Origin: Rhizobacter sp. | Lineage (GTDB): Bacteria; Pseudomonadota; Gammaproteobacteria; Burkholderiales; Burkholderiaceae_C | NCBI GenBank assembly: GCA_019635355.1 | Contig: JAHBZQ010000001.1 | Location: 3,410,001-3,474,000 of the forward strand | Length of the DNA stretch: 64,000 nucleotides | Direction of reading: 5' to 3' | Shown: positions 35,267-45,612 of the stretch, piece by piece | Numbering within the stretch: position 1 is the first letter of the stretch | Layout of the letters: every line of letters starts with the position of its first letter | Program-made: the position numbers and the translations under genes | The notes under the pieces: model-generated | Seen by the model: only the letters and a program-made list of their open reading frames with translations | Told to the model about the DNA's origin: nothing | Database searches by the model: none

Positions 35267-37294
35267 TCAGCCAGCGCTCAAGCGACGCCGCGCAAACGCG
35301 ACGAACCAAGGCACGCAGTCGGCATTGGCCATCGCATCGAGCTTGAACACCTGCTCGGGCGCTGTGCCCAGCAGGAGCTTCTTCACCGGCAGCTCCATCT
35401 TCTTGCCCGAGAGCGTGCGGGGGATCGCGCTCACCTGGAAGATCTCGTTCGGCACATGGCGCGCCGAAAGCGCCGTCTTGATCGCCTCGCGCAAGCGCTT
35501 GTCGAGCGCTGCATCGAGCGTCACACCCTCACGCAGCACCACGAAGAGCGGCATGTAGCTTTCGCGGCCGAGGTATTCGAGGTCGACCACCAGGCTGTCG
35601 AGCACTTCGGGTTGCGCTTCGACGGCGCGGTACAGCTCGGCCGTGCCCATGCGGATGCCGTGGCGGTTGATCGTGGCGTCGCTGCGGCCGTAGATGATGG
35701 CGCCGCCGCGCGGGGTGATGCGGATCCAGTCGCCGTGGCGCCAGATGCCGGGGTACATGTCGAAATAGCTGTCGTGGTAGCGGCGATGGCCCTCGTCGTT
35801 CCAGAAGTACAGCGGCATCGACGGCATCGGCTTCACGCACACCAGCTCGCCGACCTCGTCGACGAGCGGCCGGCCCTGTTCATTCCATGCCTCGACGGCG
35901 GCGCCGAGGCACCGGCATTGCATCTCGCCTTCCACCACGGGCAGCGTCGGCAGGCCGGCGATGAACGCGCCCGCGAAGTCGGTGCCGCCGGAGATCACCG
36001 ACAGCCAGATGTCCTTCCCACCCACCTTGGGCACGTGGTCGTCGGCCCAGCGGTAGCAGTCGGTCGCCAGCGGCGAGCCGGTGGCGCCCAGCGCGCGCAG
36101 ATGCGAGAGCTTCAGGATCTCCTTCGGCTTCACCTCGGCCTTGAGGCAGCTGGCAAAGAAGGCACTGCCGGCGCCGAAGAAGGTCGCCTTCGCGTCGTCG
36201 ACGAAGCGCCACAGCGTCGACCAGTCGGCCTGGCCGCTCTTGCCCGAAGGGCTGCCGTCGTAGACGCAGATCGTCGTGCCCAGCAAGAGGCCCGCCACCT
36301 GCGAGTTCCACATGATCCAGCCGGTCGCGCTGTACCAGTGGTAGCGGTCGCCGGTGTCGACGGTGGCGCAGAGGTTGTTGTGCAGGCCCAGCATCTTGAT
36401 CGCTTCGAGCACCACGCCGCCGTGGCCGTGCACGATGGGCTTGGGCAGGCCGGTGGTGCCGCTGCTGTAGACGACCCACAGCGGGTGGTCGAAGGCGACC
36501 CACGTCGGCGCAAGCGTGGCGTCGTCGGCGATGAGGGTGTCGAAGTCGTGCACGGGCCGCGAAGGCGAGGCCAGGCGCTCGGGTTGCGCGGCGGCATCGA
36601 GGTAACGCCACAGCACCACGTGCTGCACGCTCGGCAGGTCCGTCAGCAGACCCTCGAGCACCGGCAAGCGGTCGTGGGCGGTGCCGCCATACACGTAGCC
36701 GTCGCACGCGATCAGCACCTTGGGCTCGATCTGGCGGAAGCGGTCGAGCACGGCCACCGGGCCCATGTCGGGCGAACACACCGACCAGATGGCACCCAGG
36801 CTCGCGACCGCGAGGAAGGCCACCGCCGTCTGCGGCGTGTTGGGCAGGAAGGCGACGACACGGTCGCCCGCGCCAACGCCGAGCTTCTGCAAATGTGCCG
36901 CCAGCGAGGCGACCTGCCGCCGCAGCTCGGGCCAGCTCACTTCCTGCAGCTCACCCCGCTCGCGCAGGCGCTCGTTCTGGAACACGATCGCCGGGTGACC
37001 GGCCGCGTGCGCCGCATCGGCATGGCGGAACACCTGCTGCACGTAGTTGAGCTGCGCGCCCGGGAACCACTGCGCGCCCGGCATCTTGTCTTCCACCAGC
37101 ACGGTGCTGCGCGGGGTGGGCGATTGCAGGTCGAAGTAGTCCCACACCGACGACCAGAAGGCATCGAGGTCGCTGACCGACCAGCGCCACATCGCGTCGT
37201 AGCCCTCGGTCGTGGTGGCGTCGAAATGCAGGCCGCGCTCTTTGGCCAGCCAGTGGGTGTAGCGGGTGATCTGGGGTTCAGGCTGGGTGCTCAT
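35267..37294 (-). CDS. aacS: Acetoacetyl-CoA synthetase (acetoacetate-CoA ligase)
   Basis: The 675-residue protein belongs to the AMP-forming acyl-CoA ligases. The adenylation motif is SSGTTGLPKPIVHGHGG, and the C-terminal lid carries GRSDATINRHGIRMGTAELY. The N-terminal stretch with DAFWSSVWDYF and MPGAQWFPGAQLNY is typical of acetoacetate-CoA ligases rather than acetyl-CoA synthetase. It activates acetoacetate from ketone bodies or polyhydroxybutyrate turnover. It lies 11 bases after the substrate-binding protein gene and is probably co-transcribed with it. No good ribosome-binding site is seen at 37294, so coupling to the upstream stop is possible. Confidence 0.92.
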   Translation of the reverse strand: MSTQPEPQITRYTHWLAKERGLHFDATTTEGYDAMWRWSVSDLDAFWSSVWDYFDLQSPTPRSTVLVEDKMPGAQWFPGAQLNYVQQVFRHADAAHAAGHPAIVFQNERLRERGELQEVSWPELRRQVASLAAHLQKLGVGAGDRVVAFLPNTPQTAVAFLAVASLGAIWSVCSPDMGPVAVLDRFRQIEPKVLIACDGYVYGGTAHDRLPVLEGLLTDLPSVQHVVLWRYLDAAAQPERLASPSRPVHDFDTLIADDATLAPTWVAFDHPLWVVYSSGTTGLPKPIVHGHGGVVLEAIKMLGLHNNLCATVDTGDRYHWYSATGWIMWNSQVAGLLLGTTICVYDGSPSGKSGQADWSTLWRFVDDAKATFFGAGSAFFASCLKAEVKPKEILKLSHLRALGATGSPLATDCYRWADDHVPKVGGKDIWLSVISGGTDFAGAFIAGLPTLPVVEGEMQCRCLGAAVEAWNEQGRPLVDEVGELVCVKPMPSMPLYFWNDEGHRRYHDSYFDMYPGIWRHGDWIRITPRGGAIIYGRSDATINRHGIRMGTAELYRAVEAQPEVLDSLVVDLEYLGRESYMPLFVVLREGVTLDAALDKRLREAIKTALSARHVPNEIFQVSAIPRTLSGKKMELPVKKLLLGTAPEQVFKLDAMANADCVPWFVAFARRRLSAG

Positions 37295-37305
37295 GACACA
37301 GGAGA

Positions 37306-39123
37306 TCAGCGTTTCGGCAGCTTGCTGGTGTCGATGTCGACGTATTGCCACCAGTCGAGCCAGAAGGCGGGCCGGCGGTAGCCGATCAGCGAAGCATCGG
37401 TGAGGTCTGTGAGGATGCGGTGCACGCCGATGCGGTAAGGCATGTAGGCGACGACGATCTTCGTGGCTTCGTCGAAGAGGGCGAGGCGCTCAGGCCCGTC
37501 GGGCAGCGCCTTCATGCGCTCGTAGATCGCATCGAAGGCCTTGAGCTGGAAGCGCGCGAGGTTGCCCTTGCCGGTGGACGGGCCGTAGTCGCGCTCCAGC
37601 GAGCCCTGGCCGTCGGGCGAGGCGGCCGACGAGCCCACGCGCCAGGTCATGAACTGGCCCGAGCGCGCGGCCTTCAGGTTCTCGGGCCACTGCGCCACCT
37701 TGAGCGACAGGCGCAGGCCGAGCGCATCCATGTCTTTCTTGAAGAGCTCGTCGAGCTGGCGGCTGGCGCCGTCGGACTGGCTCAGCATCTCGATCACCAG
37801 CGGCGAGCCATCGGGGCGCTCGCGCCAGCCGTCGCCGTTGCGGTCGACGAAGCCGTAGAGGTCGAGCAGGGCCTTGGCACGGGCCGGGTTGTACTCGCTC
37901 ATCTCGGTGCGCCGGTCGGCCGAGTAGCCGGTGGTGAAGGGCGTCATCATCGACTGCGCCCGGATCGCCTGGCCGCGCCGCGCGAGCTGGATCTCGCGGT
38001 CGACGTCGTTGCCGAGCGCGATGGCGCGGCGCAAGGCCACCTGCGCGGGCGTGTAGCCGCCCACCACCGGGTTCTCCATGTTGAAGACGAGCAGGGTCAC
38101 GTCGGAGCCCGGCACTCGGTGCGCCTGCACGCCGCGCTTGGCCAGGTGCGGCGCCAGCTTGCCGCCGGGCAGGGCCTGGTCGGCGAACTCGTTGGGCAGG
38201 CGCTCGATGAAGCTCTGCTCGCCGTTGAGGAACGACAGCCAGCGCGGCTGCGACTGCTCGATGATCGAGACCTCGACCCGGTCGATCATCGGCAGGCGCT
38301 GGCCTTTGAAGCGCTGGAGCAGGGCCTGGCCGTCGGCGTCGTCGGCGTTCGGCTCGGCGTCGTAGAAATCGTCCCGGTAGTTCGGGTTGCGCTCGAGCAC
38401 GATCTTCGAGCTGCGCCGCCAGTCGACCAGCCGGAACGGGCCAGTGCCCACCGGGTGCTCCATGATGCGGTCGCCATAGAACTCGACCACCTCGCGCGCC
38501 ACCGCCCCGGCCGACACGTCACGCCCCACCCACACCGAATAGAGGTGCCGCGGCCGCGACTGGCGCAGCTTCACGCGGAAGGTGTAGCGGTCGAGCGCTT
38601 TCAGGCCTTCGACCTCGCGGTCGTAGTCGAAGGGCTTGCCGCTCTTCAGCGCCTCGTCGCGCAGGGCTTGCAGGCCGACGATGCCTTCGTCTTCCAGCGA
38701 GGGGTGCACCGGCGACTTCACCTTCGGGTCGTACACGCGCTTGAGCGAGTACACATAGTCTTCGGCGACCAGCTCGCGCTTCTTGCCCTTGAAGGCCGGG
38801 TCGTCGGCGAAGTAGATGCCGGGCTTGATGCGAAAAACGAAGGTCTTGTAGTCGTCGCTGATCTCCGGCAGGGCCACCGCCGTCGACGGCTTGAGCTTGT
38901 AGGGCCGGGCCAGGTGGTCGTAGCTGAGCGGCGCCTCGAAGATGTGCGCCGTGACGATGCGCGAATAGATGTCGCTGATCTGCGAGGGGTCGAAGCCCGT
39001 CTCGGCCACGGGGAAGGCATAGCGCAACACCTTGGGCGGGGTGGCCGCCGGCTGCGCCCATGCGGCGGGCAACGCCGTCACCAAGAGCAGTGCCATCAGG
39101 GCGGCACCGAGGGCACGCTTCAT
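37306..39123 (-). CDS. Oligopeptide-type ABC transporter substrate-binding protein
   Basis: The 605-residue protein has a signal peptide (hydrophobic run ending AAWAQ near residue 24) and the SBP_bac_5 fold of peptide, nickel or opine receptors. Motifs include PVAETGFDPSQISDIYSR, EDYVYSLKRV and HPVGTGPFRLVDW. The ATG at 39123 follows AGGAG. It is divergent from the permease genes that start at 39289, which must share regulatory DNA with it. Ligand is unknown; the unusual pairing with acetoacetyl-CoA synthetase may be meaningful or only positional. Confidence 0.9.
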   Translation of the reverse strand: MKRALGAALMALLLVTALPAAWAQPAATPPKVLRYAFPVAETGFDPSQISDIYSRIVTAHIFEAPLSYDHLARPYKLKPSTAVALPEISDDYKTFVFRIKPGIYFADDPAFKGKKRELVAEDYVYSLKRVYDPKVKSPVHPSLEDEGIVGLQALRDEALKSGKPFDYDREVEGLKALDRYTFRVKLRQSRPRHLYSVWVGRDVSAGAVAREVVEFYGDRIMEHPVGTGPFRLVDWRRSSKIVLERNPNYRDDFYDAEPNADDADGQALLQRFKGQRLPMIDRVEVSIIEQSQPRWLSFLNGEQSFIERLPNEFADQALPGGKLAPHLAKRGVQAHRVPGSDVTLLVFNMENPVVGGYTPAQVALRRAIALGNDVDREIQLARRGQAIRAQSMMTPFTTGYSADRRTEMSEYNPARAKALLDLYGFVDRNGDGWRERPDGSPLVIEMLSQSDGASRQLDELFKKDMDALGLRLSLKVAQWPENLKAARSGQFMTWRVGSSAASPDGQGSLERDYGPSTGKGNLARFQLKAFDAIYERMKALPDGPERLALFDEATKIVVAYMPYRIGVHRILTDLTDASLIGYRRPAFWLDWWQYVDIDTSKLPKR

Positions 39124-39288
39124 CGATCGGTCTCCTAGGTCGTTCGCGCCAAAGTCTAAGCGGCATGGACCGCACGACGGCACGCAAGTTGCGTCGCGAT
39201 GCCCCGGGCAAACGCGGGGCGATGCGCCAAAGGCCCCCGCTTAGACTCGCGCGCTGATCGACCCCCTGGACACCCGCTCACACGCCAC

Positions 39289-40227
39289 ATGGCCGCCTAC
39301 GTCATCCGCCGATTGCTGCAGATGATCCCCACGCTGCTCGGGGTCTTGCTGCTGGTCTTCCTGCTCTTCAAGTGGGTCGGTGGCGACCCGGCCGAAATCC
39401 TCGGCGGGCTCAACGCGAGCCAGGCGCAGATCGACGCCATCCGCGACCAGCTCGGTCTCAACCAGCCCTGGTACGTGCAGCTCTGGATCTACCTCAAGGG
39501 CGTGGTCACCTTCGACTGGGGCAAGAGCTGGGCCACCAACGAAGCGGTGAGCAGCATCTTCGCCACCCGCCTGCCGGCCACGCTCACCGTGATGCTGCCC
39601 ATCCTGGTGCTCGACGTGCTGCTGGCCATCCCCATCGCGATGTGGGTGGCCTACCGCCGCGGCTCGCTGGCCGACCGCACGGCGATGGTGATCACGACGG
39701 TGGCGCTGTCGATCTCGTTCCTGGTTTACATCATCATCGGCCAGTACGTGTTCGGCTTCCAGCTGGGCTGGTTCCCAGTGCAGGGCTGGAGCGACAGCAT
39801 CCTCACCAACCTCACGACCTACGTGCCGCTGCCGGCGCTGCTGGCGGTGGTGGTGAGCCTTGCGCCGCAGATGCGGCTGTACCGCAGCTTCTTCCTCGAC
39901 GAACTCGGCCACGACTACGTGCGCACCGCACGCGCCAAGGGCATGACGGAGAAAACGGTGCTGTTCCACCACGTGCTGCGCAACGCGATGATCCCGATCC
40001 TCACCAACGTGGCGCTGATGCTGCCGGGTGTGTTCGTCGGCTCGTTCCTGATCGAGGTGTTCTTCTCCATCCCCGGGCTCGGGCGCGAGATCATCCTCGC
40101 GGTGAACCGCAGCGACTACCCGGTGATCCAGTCGGTGGCCATCTACCTCGGCATGCTCACGATGCTGATCAACCTCTTGGCCGACATCCTCTACAAGCTG
40201 GTCGACCCCCGGGTGGTGCTGAAATGA
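39289..40227 (+). CDS. ABC transporter permease, DppB/OppB type
   Basis: The 312-residue protein has six membrane helices. It begins MAAYVIRRLLQMIPTLLGVL like DppB/OppB permeases and carries the inner-membrane-component loop RTARAKGMTEKTVLFHHVLRNAMIP that couples to the ATPase. The ATG at 39289 gives the family N-terminus. It overlaps the next permease by four bases (ATGA), so the three transporter genes form a tightly coupled operon. Confidence 0.92.
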   Translation: MAAYVIRRLLQMIPTLLGVLLLVFLLFKWVGGDPAEILGGLNASQAQIDAIRDQLGLNQPWYVQLWIYLKGVVTFDWGKSWATNEAVSSIFATRLPATLTVMLPILVLDVLLAIPIAMWVAYRRGSLADRTAMVITTVALSISFLVYIIIGQYVFGFQLGWFPVQGWSDSILTNLTTYVPLPALLAVVVSLAPQMRLYRSFFLDELGHDYVRTARAKGMTEKTVLFHHVLRNAMIPILTNVALMLPGVFVGSFLIEVFFSIPGLGREIILAVNRSDYPVIQSVAIYLGMLTMLINLLADILYKLVDPRVVLK

Positions 40228-41269
40228 GCGCGGTGTTGTCGACGGCGCAGGCCGTGCCGGTGGTGAAGTCCGACGGGGTGTGGGTCGCCGCGTGGAAGCG
40301 CCTGCGCGCCGACCGCGTGGGCCTCGCGTCGATGGCCGTGGTGCTCGCGTTCATCGTGCTGATCGTGCTCACCGGCACCGGGCTCGTCGCCAAGGATTGG
40401 CAGAGCGAAGTGGGCGTGGCCAACGCACCGCCCACCTTCATGGGGCCAGCGCCGAAGGTCGAATCGTCGGCGCTGCCGGCGCCCAAGGGGCCGGTGCTCG
40501 ACATCTCGTCGGTCGACCCGCTGGCCCCGCGCTATGCCGAATGGGCCGCGCGCGCGGCGCAGCTCAAGTCCAACGAAACCCCCAAGGCCGAGACGCTGCC
40601 CTTCGGCGCCGACCGCCTGGGTCGAGACGTGCTCGCGAAGGCCGCCAAGGGCACGCAGACCTCGGTGGTGGTAGGACTCGTGGGCGCGGTGATCGCCGCA
40701 CTCATCGGCACGGTGCTCGGGGCGCTGGCCGGCTTCTTCGGCCGGCGTGTGGGCGACTTCCTCGAGTGGCTCTACAGCGTGTTCACCGCGATGCCCGACA
40801 TCCTCTTGCTGTTGGTGATGGCGGTCGTCTTCGGGCGCGGCATCGGCAGCGTGGCGATCATCCTGGCGCTGGTTGGCTGGACGGGCGTGTACCGCCAGGT
40901 GCGCGCCGAATTCCTGAAACACTCGGCGCGCGACTACGTGCGCGCGGCCGAGGCCATCGGCGCGTCGGCCGGCTCGCGCATGTTCCGCCACATCCTGCCC
41001 AACGTGAGCCACGTGGTGCTGGTGCGCATGTCGCTGCTGGTGGTGGGCTTCATCAAGTTCGAGGTGATCCTGTCGTACCTGGGCCTGGGCGTGGGCGTCG
41101 ACGAGGTCTCGTGGGGCACGATGCTGCAGGAGGCGCAGAGCGAGTTGATCCTCGGGCAGTGGTGGCAGCTGGTGGCGGCAACCGCCTTCATGGCGGTGTT
41201 CGTCACGGCGTTCTCGCTCTTCACCGATGCACTGCGCGATGCGCTCGACCCGAAACTGCGAGGCCTCGA

Positions 41270-41273
<4 letters not shown>
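40224..41273 (+). CDS. ABC transporter permease, DppC/OppC type
   Basis: The 349-residue protein has an N-terminal helix (about 35-55), an extended 90-residue periplasmic insert rich in Pro and Ala, and then the five-helix permease core with the motif RDYVRAAEAIGASAGSRMFRHILPN. The long insert between helix one and the FGADRLGRDVL motif is normal in OppC-type subunits of this subgroup. It overlaps both neighbours by four bases. It forms a heterodimer with the upstream permease. Confidence 0.92.
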
Positions 41274-42979
<1,706 letters not shown>

Positions 42980-42998
42980 GCGCCGGAAGGGGAGGGGC

Positions 42999-43027
42999 TT
43001 GACACTTCGCACGATCGTGCGAAGATA
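42999..43027 (+). promoter_or_regulatory. TetR promoter with embedded palindromic operator
   Basis: A consensus -35 TTGACA lies at 42999-43004. The next 20 bases, CTTCGCACGATCGTGCGAAG (43005-43024), are a perfect palindrome that fills the spacer and runs into the -10 region (AAGATA near 43022-43027). The same core recurs before the next operon at 43694-43709. This is typical of an autorepressed TetR-family gene. Confidence 0.75.
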
Positions 43028-43033
43028 CGCCCC

Positions 43034-43648
43034 ATGGAAACCAAGACCGAACGCAGCGAACTCACCCTCGCCGCGATCCTCGACACCTCGCTCGCGATGG
43101 CCGCCGCCGACGGGCTCGACAGCCTGACCATCGGCGAAGTGGCCAAGCGCCTGGGCCTCTCGAAGAGCGGCGTGTTTTCGCGCATCGGCTCGCGCGAGGC
43201 CCTGCAGGCGGCGGTGATCGACGAGTACGGCCGGCGTTTCCTGGCCGACGTGTTCACCCCCGCGATGCGCGAGCCGCGCGGCCTGCCACGCCTCAACGCG
43301 ATCATGCGCCTGTGGATGCAGCGTGCCCGCGACATCGAAATCAAGATGGGTTGCCTCTACACCGCGGGCGCCTTCGAGTTCGACGACCGCGAGGGCCCGC
43401 TGCGCGAGCTGCTGCTGACGCACGTCCAGCGCTGGCGCACCGCGCTGCGCCGCACCGTGCTGCAGGCGGTGGAGGCCGGTCACCTCGACCCCGAGCTCGA
43501 CCCCGACCAGCTCGTCTTCGAGCTCGACGGCCTCTTCGTCACGCTGATGCGCGAAGCGCGTTTCCTGCGCGACCCGCGCGCCGCCGACCGCGCCTGGACC
43601 GCCTACGAGCGGATCATCAGCTCGCTGCAAGTTCCTTCCCGTCGTTGA
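43034..43648 (+). CDS. TetR-family transcriptional repressor
   Basis: The 204-residue protein has an N-terminal TetR HTH (about 10-57, DSLTIGEVAKRLGLSKSGVFSRIGSREAL) and an all-helical ligand-binding domain with the EFDDREGPLRE stretch. Two identical operator cores, one in its own promoter and one before the small peptide-hydrolase operon, make it the likely repressor of both. The ATG at 43034 lies 6 bases after the predicted -10. The inducer is unknown; the regulated hydrolase suggests an ester or lipid-like effector. Confidence 0.9.
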   Translation: METKTERSELTLAAILDTSLAMAAADGLDSLTIGEVAKRLGLSKSGVFSRIGSREALQAAVIDEYGRRFLADVFTPAMREPRGLPRLNAIMRLWMQRARDIEIKMGCLYTAGAFEFDDREGPLRELLLTHVQRWRTALRRTVLQAVEAGHLDPELDPDQLVFELDGLFVTLMREARFLRDPRAADRAWTAYERIISSLQVPSRR

Positions 43649-43692
43649 CGAGGCGCCGTGATGCACCCCGCTGACGTTTTTGCTGGCCTCAC

Positions 43693-43710
43693 TTCGCACG
43701 ATCGTGCGAC
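43693..43710 (+). promoter_or_regulatory. Second TetR operator upstream of the peptide-hydrolase operon
   Basis: TCGCACGATCGTGCGA at 43694-43709 is a perfect 16-bp palindrome. It is the inner part of the operator at 43005-43024, so the pair is very unlikely to be chance. It lies 16 bases before the small ORF and next to its AAAGGAG ribosome-binding site, so bound repressor would block transcription of the operon. Confidence 0.75.
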
Positions 43711-43725
43711 AAAAGGAGTTGAACC

Positions 43726-43836
43726 ATGTTGATCGTTGTGCTGCTCGGACTCGTCGGGGCGCTGGCATGGGCCGGCGCGTGGTTGCAAGGTGTGTGGGCC
43801 TCGGTGCCACGCCGCAATGCCGACTTCCACCTCTAG
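43726..43836 (+). CDS. 36-residue single-pass membrane peptide
   Basis: The ORF has a strong ribosome-binding site (AAAGGAG at 43712-43718) and encodes a 36-residue peptide starting MLIVVLLGLVGALAWAGAWL. That stretch forms one hydrophobic helix, followed by a short charged tail (RRNADFHL). It ends 10 bases before the hydrolase ATG with a second good ribosome-binding site (GGAGG), so both are one operon controlled by the TetR operator. Small membrane peptides often modulate a nearby membrane enzyme or transporter. I know no family for it. Confidence 0.6.
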   Translation: MLIVVLLGLVGALAWAGAWLQGVWASVPRRNADFHL

Positions 43837-43846
43837 GAGGCCCTCC

Positions 43847-44779
43847 ATGACCCAGCCCACCTTGGCCCCCGCGGCCGCCAACCCGGCCGCCGCGTTCTAC
43901 GCCGGCCTCGTCGCCCGCAGCCTAGGCGCCGCTTTGCGGGTGTCGCAGTCGGTCGCGCCGGCCGCGGCCACGCGGCTCGCGCTGCGGCTCTTCTTCACGC
44001 CCATGCCGCTCAAGCTCGCGGCACGGCGGCGCCCGCTGCCCGCGGGCTGGCAGGTCGAACACTGGCCTTTCGAGCACGGGTCGATGGCCGTCTACCGCCG
44101 TCGCCCAGAAGGCGAGGGCGAGCGGCCCACCGTGCTGCTCGTGCACGGCTGGGCCGGCAGCGGCCAGCAGATGCTGGCGCTGGCCGACACGCTGCACGCG
44201 GCCGGCCTCGACCCAGTGCTGCTTGACTTCCCGGCCCACGGCCGCAGCGCCGGCTGGCGCGCCACGCTGCCGCAGTTCGTGCGGGCGCTGTGGGCCGTCT
44301 CGGCGCGGATCGGGCCCTTGCACGGCGTGGTCGCGCATTCGCTCGGGGCGCTGGCCGCCGCGCATGCTGCGGCCAACGGGCTGCCCGTGCAGCGGCTGGC
44401 ACTGCTTGCGCCGTCACCGCCACCCCGGCTCTTTCTGAAATGGTTTGCGGGCAGCCTCGGCCTGGGCGACGGCCTGCCGCAGCGCATGGGAGCGTGGATC
44501 GAGCGGGTGGAGGGCGTGCCCCTGGTGCGCTTCGACCCCGAATGGGTGGGCCCGCGCGTGGCGCAACCCACGCTGGTGGTGCACGACGAGCACGACCGTG
44601 TCTCGCCGCTGGCCATCGGCCAGCGCCTGGCGCAGGCGCTGCGGGGCGCCTCGCTGCTGACCACGCAGACGCTCGGCCACCGCCGCGTGCTGGGCGATGC
44701 CGCCGTGGCGGCAGCTGTGACAGCGCACCTTCAAGCCACCCCAGACGGCGCCGTGCGACCAAACGGGTCAGAGATGTAA
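43847..44779 (+). CDS. Alpha/beta-hydrolase
   Basis: The 310-residue protein has the oxyanion motif LLVHGWAGSG, the nucleophile elbow AHSLGA, an acid in VHDEHDRVSP and the base in LGHRRVLGD, all in the order of the alpha/beta-hydrolase fold. An N-terminal segment with moderate hydrophobicity (about 25-60) may contact the membrane. The start at 43847 follows GGAGG. It is co-regulated with the 36-residue peptide by the TetR protein upstream. Substrate is unknown. Confidence 0.87.
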   Translation: MTQPTLAPAAANPAAAFYAGLVARSLGAALRVSQSVAPAAATRLALRLFFTPMPLKLAARRRPLPAGWQVEHWPFEHGSMAVYRRRPEGEGERPTVLLVHGWAGSGQQMLALADTLHAAGLDPVLLDFPAHGRSAGWRATLPQFVRALWAVSARIGPLHGVVAHSLGALAAAHAAANGLPVQRLALLAPSPPPRLFLKWFAGSLGLGDGLPQRMGAWIERVEGVPLVRFDPEWVGPRVAQPTLVVHDEHDRVSPLAIGQRLAQALRGASLLTTQTLGHRRVLGDAAVAAAVTAHLQATPDGAVRPNGSEM

Positions 44780-44873
44780 CACCGCCCTTACGCTTCGACA
44801 AAAAACGGCGCGGCCAGCGATCAAAACGTGGCCGGCGCCGTCGAAAGTCTCACGAAAAACCGCAAGTCAGCAC

Positions 44874-44888
44874 TGGCACGGAAGCTGC
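44874..44888 (+). promoter_or_regulatory. Weak sigma-54-like -24/-12 element
   Basis: TGGCACGGAAGCTGC has GG at 44875-44876 and GC at 44887-44888, the 12-base offset of a sigma-54 promoter, with one departure from TTGC. It lies 76 bases before the first of two small ORFs. Several such matches are expected by chance in a GC-rich window this size, so this is only a hint. No other clear signal is seen in 44780-44964. Confidence 0.25.
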
Positions 44889-44964
44889 GCCTGGAGTCGC
44901 ATACCGCCGCCGCAGGCCCCACAAGAGCCAGGCGAGCGAGAAGACATTCACAGGACGTCGTGCC

Positions 44965-45210
44965 ATGCCGTTGTTTCATCGCTCTGCCTCCTCTGCATCG
45001 CAAGCCTCGCGCCGTGTGCGCCCGGCTTCACCGAGCTGCCGCGGCGGCGCCTCGTCGATGCTGCGCCTGGCCCAGCCGGCCGCGCCGCGCCAAGCCAACC
45101 TGAGCACCTGGCTCAGCCGTGCGGCCAGCGTGCTGGCCCCGCCCGCCGCGCAGTCGCTGGCGGTGCGCCCGAGCGAATTCGCCCCCAGCCGCTGGCTGGT
45201 CGGCCACTGA
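44965..45210 (+). CDS. Small protein of unknown function (81 residues)
   Basis: The ORF encodes an 81-residue basic, Ser/Ala/Arg-rich protein beginning MPLFHRSASSASQASRR and ending FAPSRWLVGH. A moderate AGGA lies upstream. There is no membrane helix or recognisable domain. It precedes a second small ORF by 11 bases in the same direction, and a terminator follows both, so they look like a small transcript unit. It may be non-coding. Confidence 0.4.
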   Translation: MPLFHRSASSASQASRRVRPASPSCRGGASSMLRLAQPAAPRQANLSTWLSRAASVLAPPAAQSLAVRPSEFAPSRWLVGH

Positions 45211-45221
45211 ACGAGGCCAGC

Positions 45222-45413
45222 ATGAGCGAGCCGAGCGTGTCCCGCGTGACGCTGCCGAGCACCGCACGTGCCCCCGTGCAGCGCCGCAGCGCACCCGACT
45301 CCAGCTGGGCCACGCTGCCCGCGGATCGTTCGTTCAAGGTTCTGCAGCCCAGCCGCACGCCTGCGCAGCTGTCGCTGTTCCCGCCGCCGGGGCTCAAGCC
45401 CCACGGCCGTTGA
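45222..45413 (+). CDS. Small protein with a clamp-binding-like QLSLF motif (63 residues)
   Basis: The 63-residue ORF follows GAGG and is rich in Ser, Pro, Arg and Ala, so it is probably disordered. Near its C-terminus is Q49-L-S-L-F53, which matches the pentapeptide consensus by which many bacterial proteins bind the DNA polymerase sliding clamp. A single short motif in a disordered protein can be chance. It is followed by a strong terminator and preceded by another small ORF. The coding status is uncertain. Confidence 0.4.
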   Translation: MSEPSVSRVTLPSTARAPVQRRSAPDSSWATLPADRSFKVLQPSRTPAQLSLFPPPGLKPHGR

Positions 45414-45454
45414 TCAAGATAAGTGAGAGAGGGTTTTTCGACGTGTGACGTCCA

Positions 45455-45522
45455 AGGGAAGCGGGCAATTCGGGGTGGATGAGAGCGAGCTCCCGAGACC
45501 TGTCCCGCTTCCCTGTCTTTTT
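45455..45522 (+). terminator. Rho-independent terminator after the small ORFs
   Basis: AGGGAAGCGGG (45455-45465) pairs perfectly with CCCGCTTCCCT (45504-45514), with an inner TCGGG/CCCGA stem, and is followed by GTCTTTTT. It ends the small-ORF transcript before the NCS2 permease gene. Confidence 0.75.
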
Positions 45523-45612
45523 CGTCCTGTCGAACCCGCGTCATCCCCCGTGACGCCCTGACCCGCCACTCCTACACTGCCGCGCACAACAGCGCGAGCA
45601 AGGAGACAGGAG

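Noticed and set aside
44874..44888. Confident sigma-54 promoter before the small ORFs
   Set aside because: Several matches of this quality are expected by chance in a GC-rich 64-kb window, so it is kept only as a weak hint.
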